From Celerinatantimonas sp046054165 (GTDB lineage Bacteria; Pseudomonadota; Gammaproteobacteria; Enterobacterales; Celerinatantimonadaceae), in assembly GCF_046054165.1 (NCBI RefSeq), contig NZ_JBFNXK010000004.1, positions 124,001-188,000 on the forward strand: a stretch of 64,000 nt of DNA, read 5' to 3'. Positions 17,680 to 27,791 of the stretch are shown piece by piece; position 1 is the first letter of the stretch, and each line of letters begins with the position of its first letter. The notes beneath the pieces were generated by a model. That model ran no database searches and was not told where the DNA came from. It worked only from the letters and a program-made list of their open reading frames with translations. The translations under genes and the position numbers were made by a program.

Positions 17680-18987
17680 ATGACACAACAGGCTTTTCAG
17701 GGACAACTCTTCTATTTTGTAGCCGATCCCCGACTCAAGGGATCTCAGGCTTGGCACTATCATGCCGATGGGATCTTATGGATCCGAGATGGAAAGATCG
17801 TCGCCGCAGGGGATGCCGCTTCGATCAAATCGCAACTGCCGCCAACGGTTCCCATTCAGACACTGCCGGACCAACTATTGATGCCGGGATTCATCGATAC
17901 TCACATTCACTACCCGCAAACCGAAATGATCGCCGCCTACGGTGAGCAACTCCTCAGTTGGCTCAATACTTATACGTTTCCAACCGAACAGAAATTTGCT
18001 GATCCGGACTATGCCGCCTGGGTCGCGGATATCTTTCTCGATCAACTACTCGATAACGGCACCACGACCGCGATGATTTTTGCCACCGTTCATCCCCAAT
18101 CGGTCGATGCCATTTTTCAATGTGCTCAGGCGCGAAAACTCCGAATCATCAGTGGCAAAGTACTGATGGATCGCAACGCGCCCCCAAGCTTGTGTGACAC
18201 CCCAGAAACCGGTTTTTCCCAAACGGAAGCATTGATTCGACGCTGGCATGGCGTTGACCGGTTACTTTACGCCATCACCCCTCGTTTTGCCCCCACCAGC
18301 AGCCCGGAACAACTACTCCGGGCCCAGCAACTGCGGGCTTGCTATCCAGATGTATATCTACAGACTCATCTCTCGGAAAACAAAGACGAACTGGCCTGGG
18401 TTCACCGATTATTCCCCGATGCCAAAGATTATCTGGATGTTTACCAACAAGCCGGATTATTGGGACCGCGTTCCATCTTTGCTCATGGGATCCATTTAGA
18501 CGAATCGGCCTGTACCCGACTCGCTGATTCAGGATCGATCCTTGCGCACTGCCCCAGTTCAAATTTATTTTTAGGTTCCGGGCTATTTGATCTACGCCGC
18601 ATACAAGCTCATAACATTCCAGTAGGCATCGGCAGTGACGTGGGGGCCGGCACCAGTTTTTCAATGCTAAAAAACCTCAGCGACGGGTATAAAGTGCAGC
18701 AACTGCGCGGGGTGAGTTTATCTGCCTTTGAAGCCTTCTATCTCGCCACATTAGGCGGAGCCAAAGCGCTATCATTGGATGATAAAATTGGAAGTTTTCT
18801 TCCGGGCCGGGAAGCCGACTTCATCACCTTAGATCTCGTCGCGACACCATTTCTTAAATATCGGCTCAGCCATTGTAAAAATATCGAAGAAATTCTGTTT
18901 GCACTGATGATGCTCGGCGATGACCGCATGGTTAGCGGCACTTGGATTATGGGAGAAAAGCAGTCTCTACATGTGCGATTAGATTAA
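17680..18987 (+). CDS. guaD: Guanine deaminase
   Basis: 435 residues, with AGGAGC before the ATG. It converts guanine to xanthine and ammonia in the cytoplasm. It is an amidohydrolase: MPGFIDTHIHYPQ carries the HxH zinc pair, QTHLSENKDEL the next His, IFAHGIHLDE the third, and GIGSDVGAGTSFSM the catalytic Asp. HCPSSNLFLGSG is typical of GuaD. The length is normal. No other purine catabolic gene is adjacent, so it may act with xanthine oxidation or salvage encoded elsewhere. Confidence 0.95.
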   Translation: MTQQAFQGQLFYFVADPRLKGSQAWHYHADGILWIRDGKIVAAGDAASIKSQLPPTVPIQTLPDQLLMPGFIDTHIHYPQTEMIAAYGEQLLSWLNTYTFPTEQKFADPDYAAWVADIFLDQLLDNGTTTAMIFATVHPQSVDAIFQCAQARKLRIISGKVLMDRNAPPSLCDTPETGFSQTEALIRRWHGVDRLLYAITPRFAPTSSPEQLLRAQQLRACYPDVYLQTHLSENKDELAWVHRLFPDAKDYLDVYQQAGLLGPRSIFAHGIHLDESACTRLADSGSILAHCPSSNLFLGSGLFDLRRIQAHNIPVGIGSDVGAGTSFSMLKNLSDGYKVQQLRGVSLSAFEAFYLATLGGAKALSLDDKIGSFLPGREADFITLDLVATPFLKYRLSHCKNIEEILFALMMLGDDRMVSGTWIMGEKQSLHVRLD

Positions 18988-19551
18988 TTCAAACCCAACC
19001 TAGAGAGGGCTTTGTTTACATTCATCGTTCGAACGATGTCTAACGATCAACCGATCCTTTCAATCATGAACCACCGTATCCGCAAAGATGCGGTGGAGCC
19101 TTGACCTAAGCTTTTGCGCGCAACAACATGATCCGGTAGCTTTACGAGCAGGTCCGCCCTGCGTCATGACTTAGATCCATTGGCCTGAGTCATCATTTAG
19201 CGATCGCCATCCACGAACGCTTCACGCTGACGCATGTATCCGTTGCTTTAGCCCCTATCTCAGGCGATTGTATACAAAAAGTGCATTTGCACCATCGAGG
19301 ATCTGATCCTGCACTCAAAGCTCACATTCTCATGCTCAAAACCGCCCCGACCCCTTTGATATAAGGATTGATCCAGCCTCTCGAAAAAATCAAATTGGCA
19401 CAATTATTTCTTATTTATGACAGAGACTGTTGATTTTCCCTAATTATTTCTACAGCCCATCTGCGCCTTGCCTAAATCATGAGATTGACTGATTTGACAG
19501 ACCTTTCCATACATTACTTTCGGTACGTCCGGCAGAAAAAGGAGATTCACC
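18988..19551. promoter_or_regulatory. 564-bp regulatory region upstream of the MFS carrier
   Basis: No gene found. Three structures stand out. CATCGTTCGAACGATG (19023-19038) is a perfect 16-base palindrome. CCACCG (19071-19076) pairs with CGGTGG (19091-19096) and could end guaD transcription. TTGTATACAA (19268-19277) is a perfect palindrome of the kind used by GntR-family regulators. The carrier gene itself has AAAGGAG at the normal distance. No regulator gene is adjacent. Confidence 0.4.
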
Positions 19552-20826
19552 ATGACCATGATCGATATGCCTATCAGTACAACGGCAAATCCTGCCAGAA
19601 CTAAATGGATCCAGCTCGTATTAGGACTGATTTGCATGGCAGCGATTGCCAGCCCTCAATATGTTTGGACCTTATTAACCAAACCTATGGCCGCTAAACT
19701 CGGCGTGACACTTCCCGAATTACAGATCACTTTTTCCTTACTCATTATTTTACAAACCTTCTTCTCGCCTTTTCAGGGGCGACTGATTGATTCGTTTGGC
19801 CCGCGACGCTTGATCGCCATCGGGACCGTTCTTTCCGGAATGAGTTGGGTGCTCACATCATGGGTCTCCAGCCTGAGCATGCTCTATCTGGTTTACGGCT
19901 GTATCGGCGGGCTTGGAACCGGAATTGTCTATGTGGGCGTGGTCGGGCTCATGGTTCGTTGGTTTCCGCAAAATCGAGGCTTTGCCGCCGGCATGGTCGC
20001 CGCTGGTTACGGGATGGGCGCGATTGCAACCACCTTTCCCATCTCGTTAAGCCTGGCTAACAACGGGCTGGAACAAACCCTATGGGTGTTTGGTCTACTG
20101 TTCGCCGTTGTGGGGTTTATCGCCAGTCAAGGGCTTAAAGTTCCCGAAGCACAAAATAGTACCGCAATGCTCGAACAATCCACTCATGTATTGCAAACTC
20201 AAAAACAATATCGCCCCACCGAAATGCTTAAACAGCCGCTGTTCTGGTTGATGTTTATCATGATGTCGGTCATCTCCACCTCCGGATTAATGGTCGTTTC
20301 ACAAATGGCATCTTTCGCTGAAGACTTTGGGATCACCCAAATCACATTATTCGGGATGGCGGCATTACCCTTAGCGATGACGATTGATCGGTTTACGAAT
20401 GGCTTAACTCGGCCATTATTTGGTTGGATTTCGGATCATATCGGCCGGGAAAACACCATGTTTATCGCCTTTGCCTTAGAAGGTTGTGCCATGACAATCT
20501 GGCTGTTAAGCCGAGAACATGCTCTGGCTTTCGTGTTGCTCTCCGGTGTTGTTTTCTTTGGTTGGGGAGAAATTTTCTCACTCTTCCCATCCACCTTAAC
20601 CGATACGTTTGGAACAACCCATGCCACAGCAAACTATGGTTGCCTGTATATTGCTCAAGGGGTGGGGTCATTTTTGGGAGGACCTCTGGCCGCACTGCTT
20701 TACCAAAGCCAAGGAAGTTGGTTTCCAGTATTTGCACTGGCTATCGGTGCCGATTTTATCACGGCTGCATTAGCGCTATTGGCCTTAAAACCAATGCGCC
20801 GCCGTTTTATTGCTCGCTCATGTTGA
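19552..20826 (+). CDS. MFS transporter, oxalate/formate antiporter type
   Basis: 424 residues with twelve hydrophobic segments and a mid-protein cytoplasmic loop at about 196-225. Early residues ASPQYVWTLLTKP and the loop GRLIDSFGPRRL match the oxalate:formate antiporter (OFA) group, and GCIGGLGTGIVY and VAAGYGMGAI are typical helix-4/5 motifs. OFA carriers exchange small organic anions; some enterobacterial members respond to pyruvate. No oxalate decarboxylase genes are near, so oxalate is only one candidate. It converges on hutH. Confidence 0.85.
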   Translation: MTMIDMPISTTANPARTKWIQLVLGLICMAAIASPQYVWTLLTKPMAAKLGVTLPELQITFSLLIILQTFFSPFQGRLIDSFGPRRLIAIGTVLSGMSWVLTSWVSSLSMLYLVYGCIGGLGTGIVYVGVVGLMVRWFPQNRGFAAGMVAAGYGMGAIATTFPISLSLANNGLEQTLWVFGLLFAVVGFIASQGLKVPEAQNSTAMLEQSTHVLQTQKQYRPTEMLKQPLFWLMFIMMSVISTSGLMVVSQMASFAEDFGITQITLFGMAALPLAMTIDRFTNGLTRPLFGWISDHIGRENTMFIAFALEGCAMTIWLLSREHALAFVLLSGVVFFGWGEIFSLFPSTLTDTFGTTHATANYGCLYIAQGVGSFLGGPLAALLYQSQGSWFPVFALAIGADFITAALALLALKPMRRRFIARSC

Positions 20827-20832
20827 TCCGCG

Positions 20833-20890
20833 GGGCAACATTCGTTGCCCTATTTATAAAAAAACCGCTACGAAAATTCGGTAGCGGTTT
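20833..20890. terminator. Two hairpins forming a bidirectional terminator
   Basis: GGGCAA pairs with TTGCCC (20834-20850) just after the MFS stop. AAACCGCTAC pairs with GTAGCGGTTT (20862-20890) and on the minus strand is followed by TTTTTTATAAAT. The second hairpin should end the hut message. Together they separate the convergent transcripts. Confidence 0.8.
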
Positions 20891-20912
20891 GCGCTTAAAG
20901 CAGCAATATTCC

Positions 20913-22445
20913 TTATAAACTCGGGAGTAATCCCTGTGGCATCAGCGGGTTATGAACCGCGCTTAACAACAGCTCACTGGCTTTAGCAATATCTGGCGCA
21001 AAATAGCGGTCTTTATCATAAAACGGAACTTGCTCCCGCAGCATCGCTTTCGCTTGTTCTATCGGTGCTGAAGCATGGTTTGGGGCACGAAAATCAATTC
21101 CCTGAGCACTGGCTAAATACTCAACGGCTAAAATACCCCGCGTGTTTTCACCCATATCCCGCAAACGACGGGCAGCAAATGTGGCCATCGATACATGATC
21201 TTCCTGATTAGCCGAAGTGGGTAAACTATCTACCGATGCCGGATGGGCCAATGTTTTATTTTCACTGGCCAACGCCGCAGCCGTCACCTGCGCGATCATA
21301 AAACCCGAATTCACCCCACCATTATTCACCAAAAACGGAGGCAGCTGACTTAATCCGCTATCGATCAACAATGCCATCCGTCGCTCGGCTAAACTACCGA
21401 TTTCGGCGATGGCCAACGCCAGATTATCGGCAGCCATCGCCACCGGTTCGGCATGGAAGTTCCCCCCGGAGATAATGTCATCTTCATCGGCAAACACCAA
21501 CGGGTTATCCGAAACCGAATTGGCTTCGGTCAATAAAACCTCGGCTGCGGTCCGGATCTGTCGCAAACAAGCCCCCATCACCTGCGGCTGACAGCGCAGC
21601 GAGTAAGGATCCTGCACTTTGGCACAACCGGCATGAGATTGACCGATTTCGCTGGTTTCATCCAACATATGCCGGTAGGCCGCTGCGGCATCAATTTGAG
21701 TTTGGTGACCCCGAACCGCATGAATTTTTGGATCAAATGGACGGCGACTGCCCAGCGCCGCTTCCACCGACATTGCGCCACAAACAATCGCCGATGCATA
21801 TAAGTCTTCCGCACCAAACAGCCCTTCTAAAGCTAATGCTGTGGAAGCCTGAGTGCCATTGAGCAGCGCCAGCCCTTCTTTGGGAGCGAGCGTAATTGGC
21901 TCTAATCCAACAATATCCAGCGCCTGCTGACCACTAATGACTTGCCCTTGATAACGGGCTTGCCCTTCACCCAGTAACACTGTGCACATATGTGCCAACG
22001 GAGCTAAATCACCACTGGCTCCGACCGAACCTTTTTGCGGAACACACGGATAAACTTCATGATTGACCAGTTGGATCATCGCTTCCAGTACGCTCAGTCG
22101 GATCCCGGAGAAACCCCGAGCCAAACTGTTGATTTTAAGCACCATCATCAGCCGCACGGTTTCATCGTGCATAAACTCACCGATCCCCGCGGCGTGAGAT
22201 AACACAATACTGCGCTGTAAAGTTTCCAGATCATCCGGCGCGATCTTGGTATTGGCCAATAGCCCAAAACCGGTGTTAATCCCATATACGGTGCGCCCTT
22301 CGGTGATCACTTTATTGACCATCTCCGTACTTTTCTCAATTTCAGGATAGGCACTTTCCGGCAGTGAAACCGTCACTGATTCACGACTGACCCGACGCAG
22401 TTGTGGCAGAGTCATCGCTCCGGGATTAATTGTTAACTGGAACAT
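20913..22445 (-). CDS. hutH: Histidine ammonia-lyase
   Basis: 510 residues. It deaminates L-histidine to urocanate, the first step of histidine breakdown. The Ala-Ser-Gly at 143-145 in KGSVGASGDLAPLAHM cyclises to the MIO electrophile. YGINTGFGLLA carries the catalytic Tyr region, and SVSDNPLVF and FRAPNHASAP are conserved in HutH. Last gene of hutI-hutU-hutH; the gap to hutU is 11 bases. Expression is expected to follow the operator upstream of hutI. Full length and intact. Confidence 0.97.
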   Translation of the reverse strand: MFQLTINPGAMTLPQLRRVSRESVTVSLPESAYPEIEKSTEMVNKVITEGRTVYGINTGFGLLANTKIAPDDLETLQRSIVLSHAAGIGEFMHDETVRLMMVLKINSLARGFSGIRLSVLEAMIQLVNHEVYPCVPQKGSVGASGDLAPLAHMCTVLLGEGQARYQGQVISGQQALDIVGLEPITLAPKEGLALLNGTQASTALALEGLFGAEDLYASAIVCGAMSVEAALGSRRPFDPKIHAVRGHQTQIDAAAAYRHMLDETSEIGQSHAGCAKVQDPYSLRCQPQVMGACLRQIRTAAEVLLTEANSVSDNPLVFADEDDIISGGNFHAEPVAMAADNLALAIAEIGSLAERRMALLIDSGLSQLPPFLVNNGGVNSGFMIAQVTAAALASENKTLAHPASVDSLPTSANQEDHVSMATFAARRLRDMGENTRGILAVEYLASAQGIDFRAPNHASAPIEQAKAMLREQVPFYDKDRYFAPDIAKASELLLSAVHNPLMPQGLLPSL

Positions 22446-22456
22446 ATCCGCTCACC

Positions 22457-24154
22457 CTATTTCAATTTGGCCAATTCATCGTTCAGCATCGGCAGATCCA
22501 AGCCGACATCTGCTGCACATTTTTTCGCAATGTCATAACCCGCATCGGCATGCCGCATCACCCCGGTTGCCGGATCATTAAATAGCACCCGACCAATACG
22601 GCGATCCGCATCGTCACTTCCATCACAACAGATCACCAGCCCGGCATGTTGCGAAAAGCCCATTCCAACGCCGCCCCCATGATGCAATGACACCCAGGTT
22701 GCTCCCCCAGCGGTGCTCAGCATCACGTTCAGTAAAGGCCAGTCGGATACCGCATCCGAACCGTCGATCATGCCTTCGGTTTCACGGTTTGGACTCGCCA
22801 CCGAGCCAGAATCTAAATGATCACGCCCAATCACCACCGGCGCTTTTAACTCACCATTTCGCACCATTTCATTGAAAGCCAGACCTAAACGAACCCGATC
22901 TTTCACGCCCACCCAGCAGATCCGAGAGGGCAGCCCCTGAAAATGAATCCGTTCTTTGGCCATATCCAGCCAGTTGTGCAAATGGGGATCATCAGGGATC
23001 AACTCTTTTACTTTTTGATCCGTTTTGTAGATATCTTCCGGATCACCGGAGAGCGCCGCCCAGCGAAACGGTCCAATCCCTTCACAGAATAATGGCCGAA
23101 TATAAGCGGGGACAAACCCCGGGAAATCAAAGGCGTTTTTCACCCCTTCTTCAAAAGCCATCTGCCGGATGTTGTTGCCATAATCCAGTGTCGCTGCACC
23201 GCGTTTTTGTAATTCCAGCATCGCGGTAACCTGAACCGCCATTGATGCTTTCGCGGCTTTAACCACGGCGGCCTCATCCTGCTGGCGCATTTCACGGACT
23301 TGTTGCAGGGTCCAGCCTTGAGGCAGATAACCATTCAAAGGATCGTGCGCCGAGGTCTGATCCGTCACCACATCCGGCGTAATATTACGATTCACCAGCT
23401 CGACATACACATCCGCTGCATTTCCCAGCAAGCCGACCGAAATCGGGTGATCTGCCGCTTTAATTTCAGCCAGTGCTTCATCTAATGAATAGACTTTTTT
23501 ATCAACGTAACCAGTCCGCAACCGATAGTCGATACGAGACTCATCACACTCCACCGCCAGCATCGAAAATCCGGCCATGGTGGCGGCCAACGGCTGAGCC
23601 CCGCCCATGCCCCCTAAACCACCAGTTAAAATCCAACGCCCTTGGGTATCACCGGCATAATGCTTTTTAGCAACCGCCACAAAGGTTTCATACGTGCCCT
23701 GCACGATCCCCTGCGCCCCGATATAAATCCAGGATCCAGCAGTCATCTGGCCATACATCATGAGCCCTTTTTTATCGAGCTCGTTAAAGTGTTTCCAGTT
23801 CGCCCAATTCGGAACCAAGTTAGAATTGGCGATCATCACCCGCGGTGCATCTTTATGGGTCTTAAACACGCCAACTGGCTTACCGGATTGCACTAACAAG
23901 GTTTCATCTTCATTGAGTCGTTTTAGCGTTTCAACGATCTTGTCAAAACATTCCCAATTACGCGCCGCTCGACCAATCCCACCATACACCACTAACGATT
24001 CCGGATGCTCCGCAACATCGGGATCCAAGTTATTCATCAACATTCGCAGCGGTGCTTCCGTGAGCCATGATTTAGCATTTAGCGTCGTGCCCCGCGGTGC
24101 ATGGATCTCCCGGGACGGATCAAACCGATTTCCGGCGTTCATAGATTCCGACAT
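22457..24154 (-). CDS. hutU: Urocanate hydratase (urocanase)
   Basis: 565 residues. It converts urocanate to imidazolonepropionate using tightly bound NAD. The N-terminal region REIHAPRGTTLNAKSWLTEA, the NAD-binding LTGGLGGMGGAQPLAA and the C-terminal HHGGGVGMGFSQHAG are diagnostic, and a catalytic Cys lies in the VICCDGSDDADRR region. Length is normal for the family. It sits between hutI (63 bases upstream) and hutH, in one operon. Confidence 0.97.
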   Translation of the reverse strand: MSESMNAGNRFDPSREIHAPRGTTLNAKSWLTEAPLRMLMNNLDPDVAEHPESLVVYGGIGRAARNWECFDKIVETLKRLNEDETLLVQSGKPVGVFKTHKDAPRVMIANSNLVPNWANWKHFNELDKKGLMMYGQMTAGSWIYIGAQGIVQGTYETFVAVAKKHYAGDTQGRWILTGGLGGMGGAQPLAATMAGFSMLAVECDESRIDYRLRTGYVDKKVYSLDEALAEIKAADHPISVGLLGNAADVYVELVNRNITPDVVTDQTSAHDPLNGYLPQGWTLQQVREMRQQDEAAVVKAAKASMAVQVTAMLELQKRGAATLDYGNNIRQMAFEEGVKNAFDFPGFVPAYIRPLFCEGIGPFRWAALSGDPEDIYKTDQKVKELIPDDPHLHNWLDMAKERIHFQGLPSRICWVGVKDRVRLGLAFNEMVRNGELKAPVVIGRDHLDSGSVASPNRETEGMIDGSDAVSDWPLLNVMLSTAGGATWVSLHHGGGVGMGFSQHAGLVICCDGSDDADRRIGRVLFNDPATGVMRHADAGYDIAKKCAADVGLDLPMLNDELAKLK

Positions 24155-24217
24155 GAATTACTCCTTGTCCTTTCAGTATGCCACTGAAAAATATTGAATA
24201 AGAAAATCTGCTAAGAC

Positions 24218-25435
24218 CTAATAATCCCACACAGACTCATACTGGCCCGCGATCACACGCGCCATGACTTTATTCTGTCCCACTTGATAACTAATATCTG
24301 CCGGATGCCTGGTATCCCACAACGTTAAATCCGCTCGCATACCGGGAGCGATCTGGCCGATCACAGCGCCCAGCCCTAACGCTTTCGCCGCATGACAGGT
24401 GACCCCCCGCAAGGCTTCCTCAGGAGTTAATTTAAACAGCGTACACCCCATATTCATGATCAGAGAAAGATCATAAAACGGCGAGGTTCCGGGATTGGCA
24501 TCCGTTGACAATGCCATGGGAACACCATACTGGCGCAATGCTTCGACGGGTGGGAACTGGGTTTCTCGCAGAAAATAAAAAGCACCGGGAAGTAGGGTCG
24601 CCACTGTTCCTGATTTAGCTAATGCCTGAACGCCGGCGACATCCAGATGTTCCAGATGATCGACCGATAAACCGCCCATCCGAGCCGTCAGAGCACTTCC
24701 GCCCATATTTGACAACTGCTCGGTATGCCCTTTGATCGCCAGACCATGATCGATTGCGCTGCGGAAAACTTTTTCAGTCTGGGCGAGATTAAATGCAATC
24801 GATTCACAAAACACATCGACGGCAGTAGCTAATTTACGCCGAGCCACTTCAGGAATAATGGTGTCACAAATAAAATCGACATAATCATCCGCTTTATGCT
24901 GATATTCAGGAGGAACAGCATGCGCGGCCAATAAAGTAGGTTCGATATGGATCCGGCGCTGTGAAGCCAAAATATTCGCGGCTTCCAAGCATTTCAGTTC
25001 ATCCCCCAAGTTCAGTCCGTAACCGGATTTTATTTCTACCGTCGTCACTCCGGAGCGGATGAGGCCATCTAACCGAGGCAGCGCCAAGGTTACCAAATCA
25101 CTTAAGGAGGCTTCACGGGTCGCATTCACCGTTGCCAAAATGCCACCGCCTCGTTTTGCAATCTCGGTGTAAGGAACACCTTGCAGGCGCATTTCAAATT
25201 CTTGCGCCCGATTTCCGGCAAAAACAAGATGGGTATGACAATCAATCAAACCGGGGGTCACTAACGCGCCATTCCCGTCAACCCAAAGCCGCTCCCGTTC
25301 GGCAAATAATCCGGAGGGCCCAATGGCCGCAATCTGATCCGATTGGATCAGAATACTGACCGGCCCCTGAACCTGATATCCGATAGCACCGGTCTCCATC
25401 GTGACCAGATGCACATTTGTTAAGACCCAATCCAT
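24218..25435 (-). CDS. hutI: Imidazolonepropionase
   Basis: 405 residues from the ATG at 25435. An upstream extension of 40 codons is hydrophobic, AT-rich and runs through the operator, so it is not used. The enzyme opens the ring of imidazolonepropionate to give formiminoglutamate. It is an amidohydrolase: TPGLIDCHTHLVFAGNRA carries the HxH pair, KGHTEQLSN the third His and STDANPGTSP the Asp. First gene of the hut operon here. The next enzyme (HutG or HutF) and the repressor HutC are not in the window. Confidence 0.96.
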   Translation of the reverse strand: MDWVLTNVHLVTMETGAIGYQVQGPVSILIQSDQIAAIGPSGLFAERERLWVDGNGALVTPGLIDCHTHLVFAGNRAQEFEMRLQGVPYTEIAKRGGGILATVNATREASLSDLVTLALPRLDGLIRSGVTTVEIKSGYGLNLGDELKCLEAANILASQRRIHIEPTLLAAHAVPPEYQHKADDYVDFICDTIIPEVARRKLATAVDVFCESIAFNLAQTEKVFRSAIDHGLAIKGHTEQLSNMGGSALTARMGGLSVDHLEHLDVAGVQALAKSGTVATLLPGAFYFLRETQFPPVEALRQYGVPMALSTDANPGTSPFYDLSLIMNMGCTLFKLTPEEALRGVTCHAAKALGLGAVIGQIAPGMRADLTLWDTRHPADISYQVGQNKVMARVIAGQYESVWDY

Positions 25436-25457
25436 ATGATTTACCCAACATACAACC

Positions 25458-25467
25458 TGTATATACA
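25458..25467. promoter_or_regulatory. HutC-like operator upstream of hutI
   Basis: TGTATATACA, a perfect palindrome 23 bases before the hutI start, in the position of a repressor site. It has the sequence expected of GntR-family HutC operators. The same ten bases recur at 25871-25880 in front of the divergent operon. Confidence 0.7.
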
Positions 25468-25870
25468 AATAATAAAAAATGCTCAGAATGACAAGAAGTT
25501 TATCCGTCTTTATTCTGTTTTTGATAAAAATAACAACTAAAAAAGCCCCTAACACGCTGCTTTTATTTTATTTAAATTCAATATTTTTCAATCAGATAGA
25601 TAAAAAATAAACGAGGGTAACCAAGCATTTCAAAAGACGATGGATGTCACTTGCTTTGTCTATACTACAAATAGCGCCACGATGTTCCATTGACGCTGAA
25701 ATTGCTATCCCGACTCCGTTTTCAGAATAGAAATTGCATTACTTGTGCGCAAAAATCGCAACGACATTGCACAATATTAATGCACGACGCAAAGCTCATT
25801 CCCGATGGTCAATAAATTACATTTAAAATCAATCAATTAAAAATCCACTGTAACTGGCACAATTCCTGAG
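25468..25870. other. Divergent promoter region between hutI and the ABC operon
   Basis: About 400 AT-rich bases with no gene. The two operator copies lie near its ends, one close to each start codon, so each promoter has its own site. I did not identify the -10 and -35 elements with confidence. Confidence 0.5.
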
Positions 25871-25880
25871 TGTATATACA
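25871..25880. promoter_or_regulatory. HutC-like operator upstream of the ABC-importer operon
   Basis: TGTATATACA, identical to the site at 25458-25467, 53 bases before the solute-binding protein start. It suggests that the operon from 25934 to 32993 is controlled with hut. Confidence 0.68.
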
Positions 25881-25933
25881 TATCTACTCATTAGGGCAAA
25901 TCTGCCATTTAATCGTTCAGGGAGTGAAAGTCG

Positions 25934-26920
25934 ATGAAGTTTAGTAACCTTTCTAAAACTGTTTCTAAATTTACCTGTGCCGTCACCTTATTGTGTTCTC
26001 TGGGTGCCCACGCCACCGATAGCATCGGTTCGCTGAAAATGGGAATTGAACCCTGGCTCGGTTATGGGCTCTGGCATGTTGCCAGCCAAGATGGGTTGTT
26101 CAAAAAACAGGGCTTTAGCAAAGTCGATATCGTTAATTTCACCGAAGACAAGGATATCAACGCCGCGCTGGCCAGTGGCCAAATTGATGCCGCTAATATC
26201 GCCACCCATACCGCAATGGGAATGATTGCCGCAGGATTACCGGTGAAAGCGGTCTTACTATTGGATCAAAGTAATACGGCAGATGCGATGCTGGTCGATA
26301 GCTCGATCAAATCACTCAAAGATCTCAAAGGTAAACGTGTCGCTTATGAAGAAGGAACCACCAGCGATATCTTACTCCACAGCGCACTCAGCTCCGTCAA
26401 CATGAGTGATAAAGATATTATTGCGGTACCAATGCCTGCTTCCAATGCCGGTAGCGCCCTGATTACCGGTAATGTTCCCGCCGCAGTCACTTACGAACCC
26501 TATCTGACCGTTGCGAAAAAGAATCTACCTAACCTGAACATGCTTTACAGCGGTGCCTCCGATCCGGGCCTTATCAGTGACGTGTTAGTTGTTCGCCAAT
26601 CCGTGATCGATCAACATCCGGAACAAGTGGCAGCACTGGTGCAGGTTTGGCAACAATCCGTCGCGCATTATAAAGCGCATCCTAAACATGACCGCGCCGT
26701 GGTTTCCACTGCGGTGGGTGCAACACCAGCGGAACTGGCTACCGCATTCGATGGCGTCAAATATATCGATTTGAGCACCAACAAAACCATGTTGGAAGGT
26801 GATTTTCGTACGCAGACATTCCCTCATATTTTAAAAGCAGCGAAAGAGGCCTCGCTGGTGCCCAATACTGTGACATTTAACCAAGTCTTTGATGACTCAT
26901 TTGTCAAAAAAGCGAAATAA
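25934..26920 (+). CDS. ABC importer solute-binding protein, NitT/TauT type
   Basis: 328 residues. A signal peptide covers about 1-27, ending in GAHATDS. The mature protein opens LKMGIEPWLGYGLWHVA, followed by a pattern usual in NitT/TauT/SsuA binding proteins: FTEDKDINAALASGQIDAA, then GKRVAYEEGTTSDILL. Ligands in this group include sulfonates, nitrate, thiamine precursors and other small polar compounds. It is the first gene of a seven-gene operon and the permease start overlaps its stop as TAATG. Ligand unknown; control by the HutC-like site hints at an imidazole or related compound, which is inference. Confidence 0.88.
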   Translation: MKFSNLSKTVSKFTCAVTLLCSLGAHATDSIGSLKMGIEPWLGYGLWHVASQDGLFKKQGFSKVDIVNFTEDKDINAALASGQIDAANIATHTAMGMIAAGLPVKAVLLLDQSNTADAMLVDSSIKSLKDLKGKRVAYEEGTTSDILLHSALSSVNMSDKDIIAVPMPASNAGSALITGNVPAAVTYEPYLTVAKKNLPNLNMLYSGASDPGLISDVLVVRQSVIDQHPEQVAALVQVWQQSVAHYKAHPKHDRAVVSTAVGATPAELATAFDGVKYIDLSTNKTMLEGDFRTQTFPHILKAAKEASLVPNTVTFNQVFDDSFVKKAK

Positions 26921-27789
26921 TGAGGTCAAAAATGCCGACGACAACCGCGCAAAGCCGTACTGATGCCGAGCTTGTCACTGCCCCAAAAGGCGCTAAAAAG
27001 CGCCATACTTTGTTTACAATCGGCCGCTTGCCAACACGTTGGCAAGCCATTGGTTTGGCTCTGGCCACTTTTATTGTGCTGCTGGGGCTGTGGTGGTTTG
27101 CAACTGCGACCGGTCGAATCAAACCTATCTTTTTACCGGGTTTAAGCCACGTGTTGACTCGTATGGTCACGCTGGCCCACAACGGAACCTTATGGTCGGA
27201 TGTGCAGAGCAGTTTGTATCGGATTGTGATCGCCTTTGTGATCTCTTCGGCGATGTCGATTGTGATCGGGATTCTCGCTGGCTGCTATGGCTTTTTTAAA
27301 TCGATTGTCGAGCCGCTGGTCGACTTTATCCGTTACATGCCGGTAGTCGCCTTCGTGCCGCTCACCATCTTATGGGTCGGCACCGGTGATTTTCAGAAAT
27401 TTCTGGTGATCTGGATCGGCACCTTTTTCCAACAAGTGCTGATGATGATCGATGCCGTAAAACGAGTCCCCAAAGATTACATCGGGTTGGGACGCACGTT
27501 GGGCATGAGCGATTTGGCGATCTTAGGGCGCATTGTGCTGCCGGCGGCGTTGCCTAATATCTGGGATGCACTGCGCATCAGTTTAGGCTGGGCCTGGACT
27601 TGGTTGGTATTGGCCGAACTGGTCGCGTCAACCTCCGGTCTGGGATATCGAATCGTCGTGTCCCAACGTTATTTTCAGACCGATACCATTATCGGCTACA
27701 TTCTGTTGCTCGGCATTTTAGGGCTGATTACCGATCAGGTGATGCGAGCCGCCGAAAAACTATTGTTCAAATACAATAAGCGGGGGTAA
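26920..27789 (+). CDS. ABC importer permease, NitT/TauT type
   Basis: 289 residues. After a polar N-terminus of about 38 residues there are six hydrophobic segments. The EAA loop that contacts the ATPase is GLGRTLGMSDLAILGRIVLP at about 187-206. RYMPVVAFVPLTILWVGTGD is the conserved stretch before it. It overlaps the binding-protein gene and is two bases from the ATPase gene. Forms the membrane channel of the importer, probably as a homodimer. Confidence 0.9.
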   Translation: MRSKMPTTTAQSRTDAELVTAPKGAKKRHTLFTIGRLPTRWQAIGLALATFIVLLGLWWFATATGRIKPIFLPGLSHVLTRMVTLAHNGTLWSDVQSSLYRIVIAFVISSAMSIVIGILAGCYGFFKSIVEPLVDFIRYMPVVAFVPLTILWVGTGDFQKFLVIWIGTFFQQVLMMIDAVKRVPKDYIGLGRTLGMSDLAILGRIVLPAALPNIWDALRISLGWAWTWLVLAELVASTSGLGYRIVVSQRYFQTDTIIGYILLLGILGLITDQVMRAAEKLLFKYNKRG

Positions 27790-27791
27790 AG

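Noticed and set aside
25854..25870. Sigma-54 promoter (TGGCAC) before the ABC operon
   Set aside because: The second half (TTGCA at the right distance) is missing; the same holds for TGGCAC near 19396.
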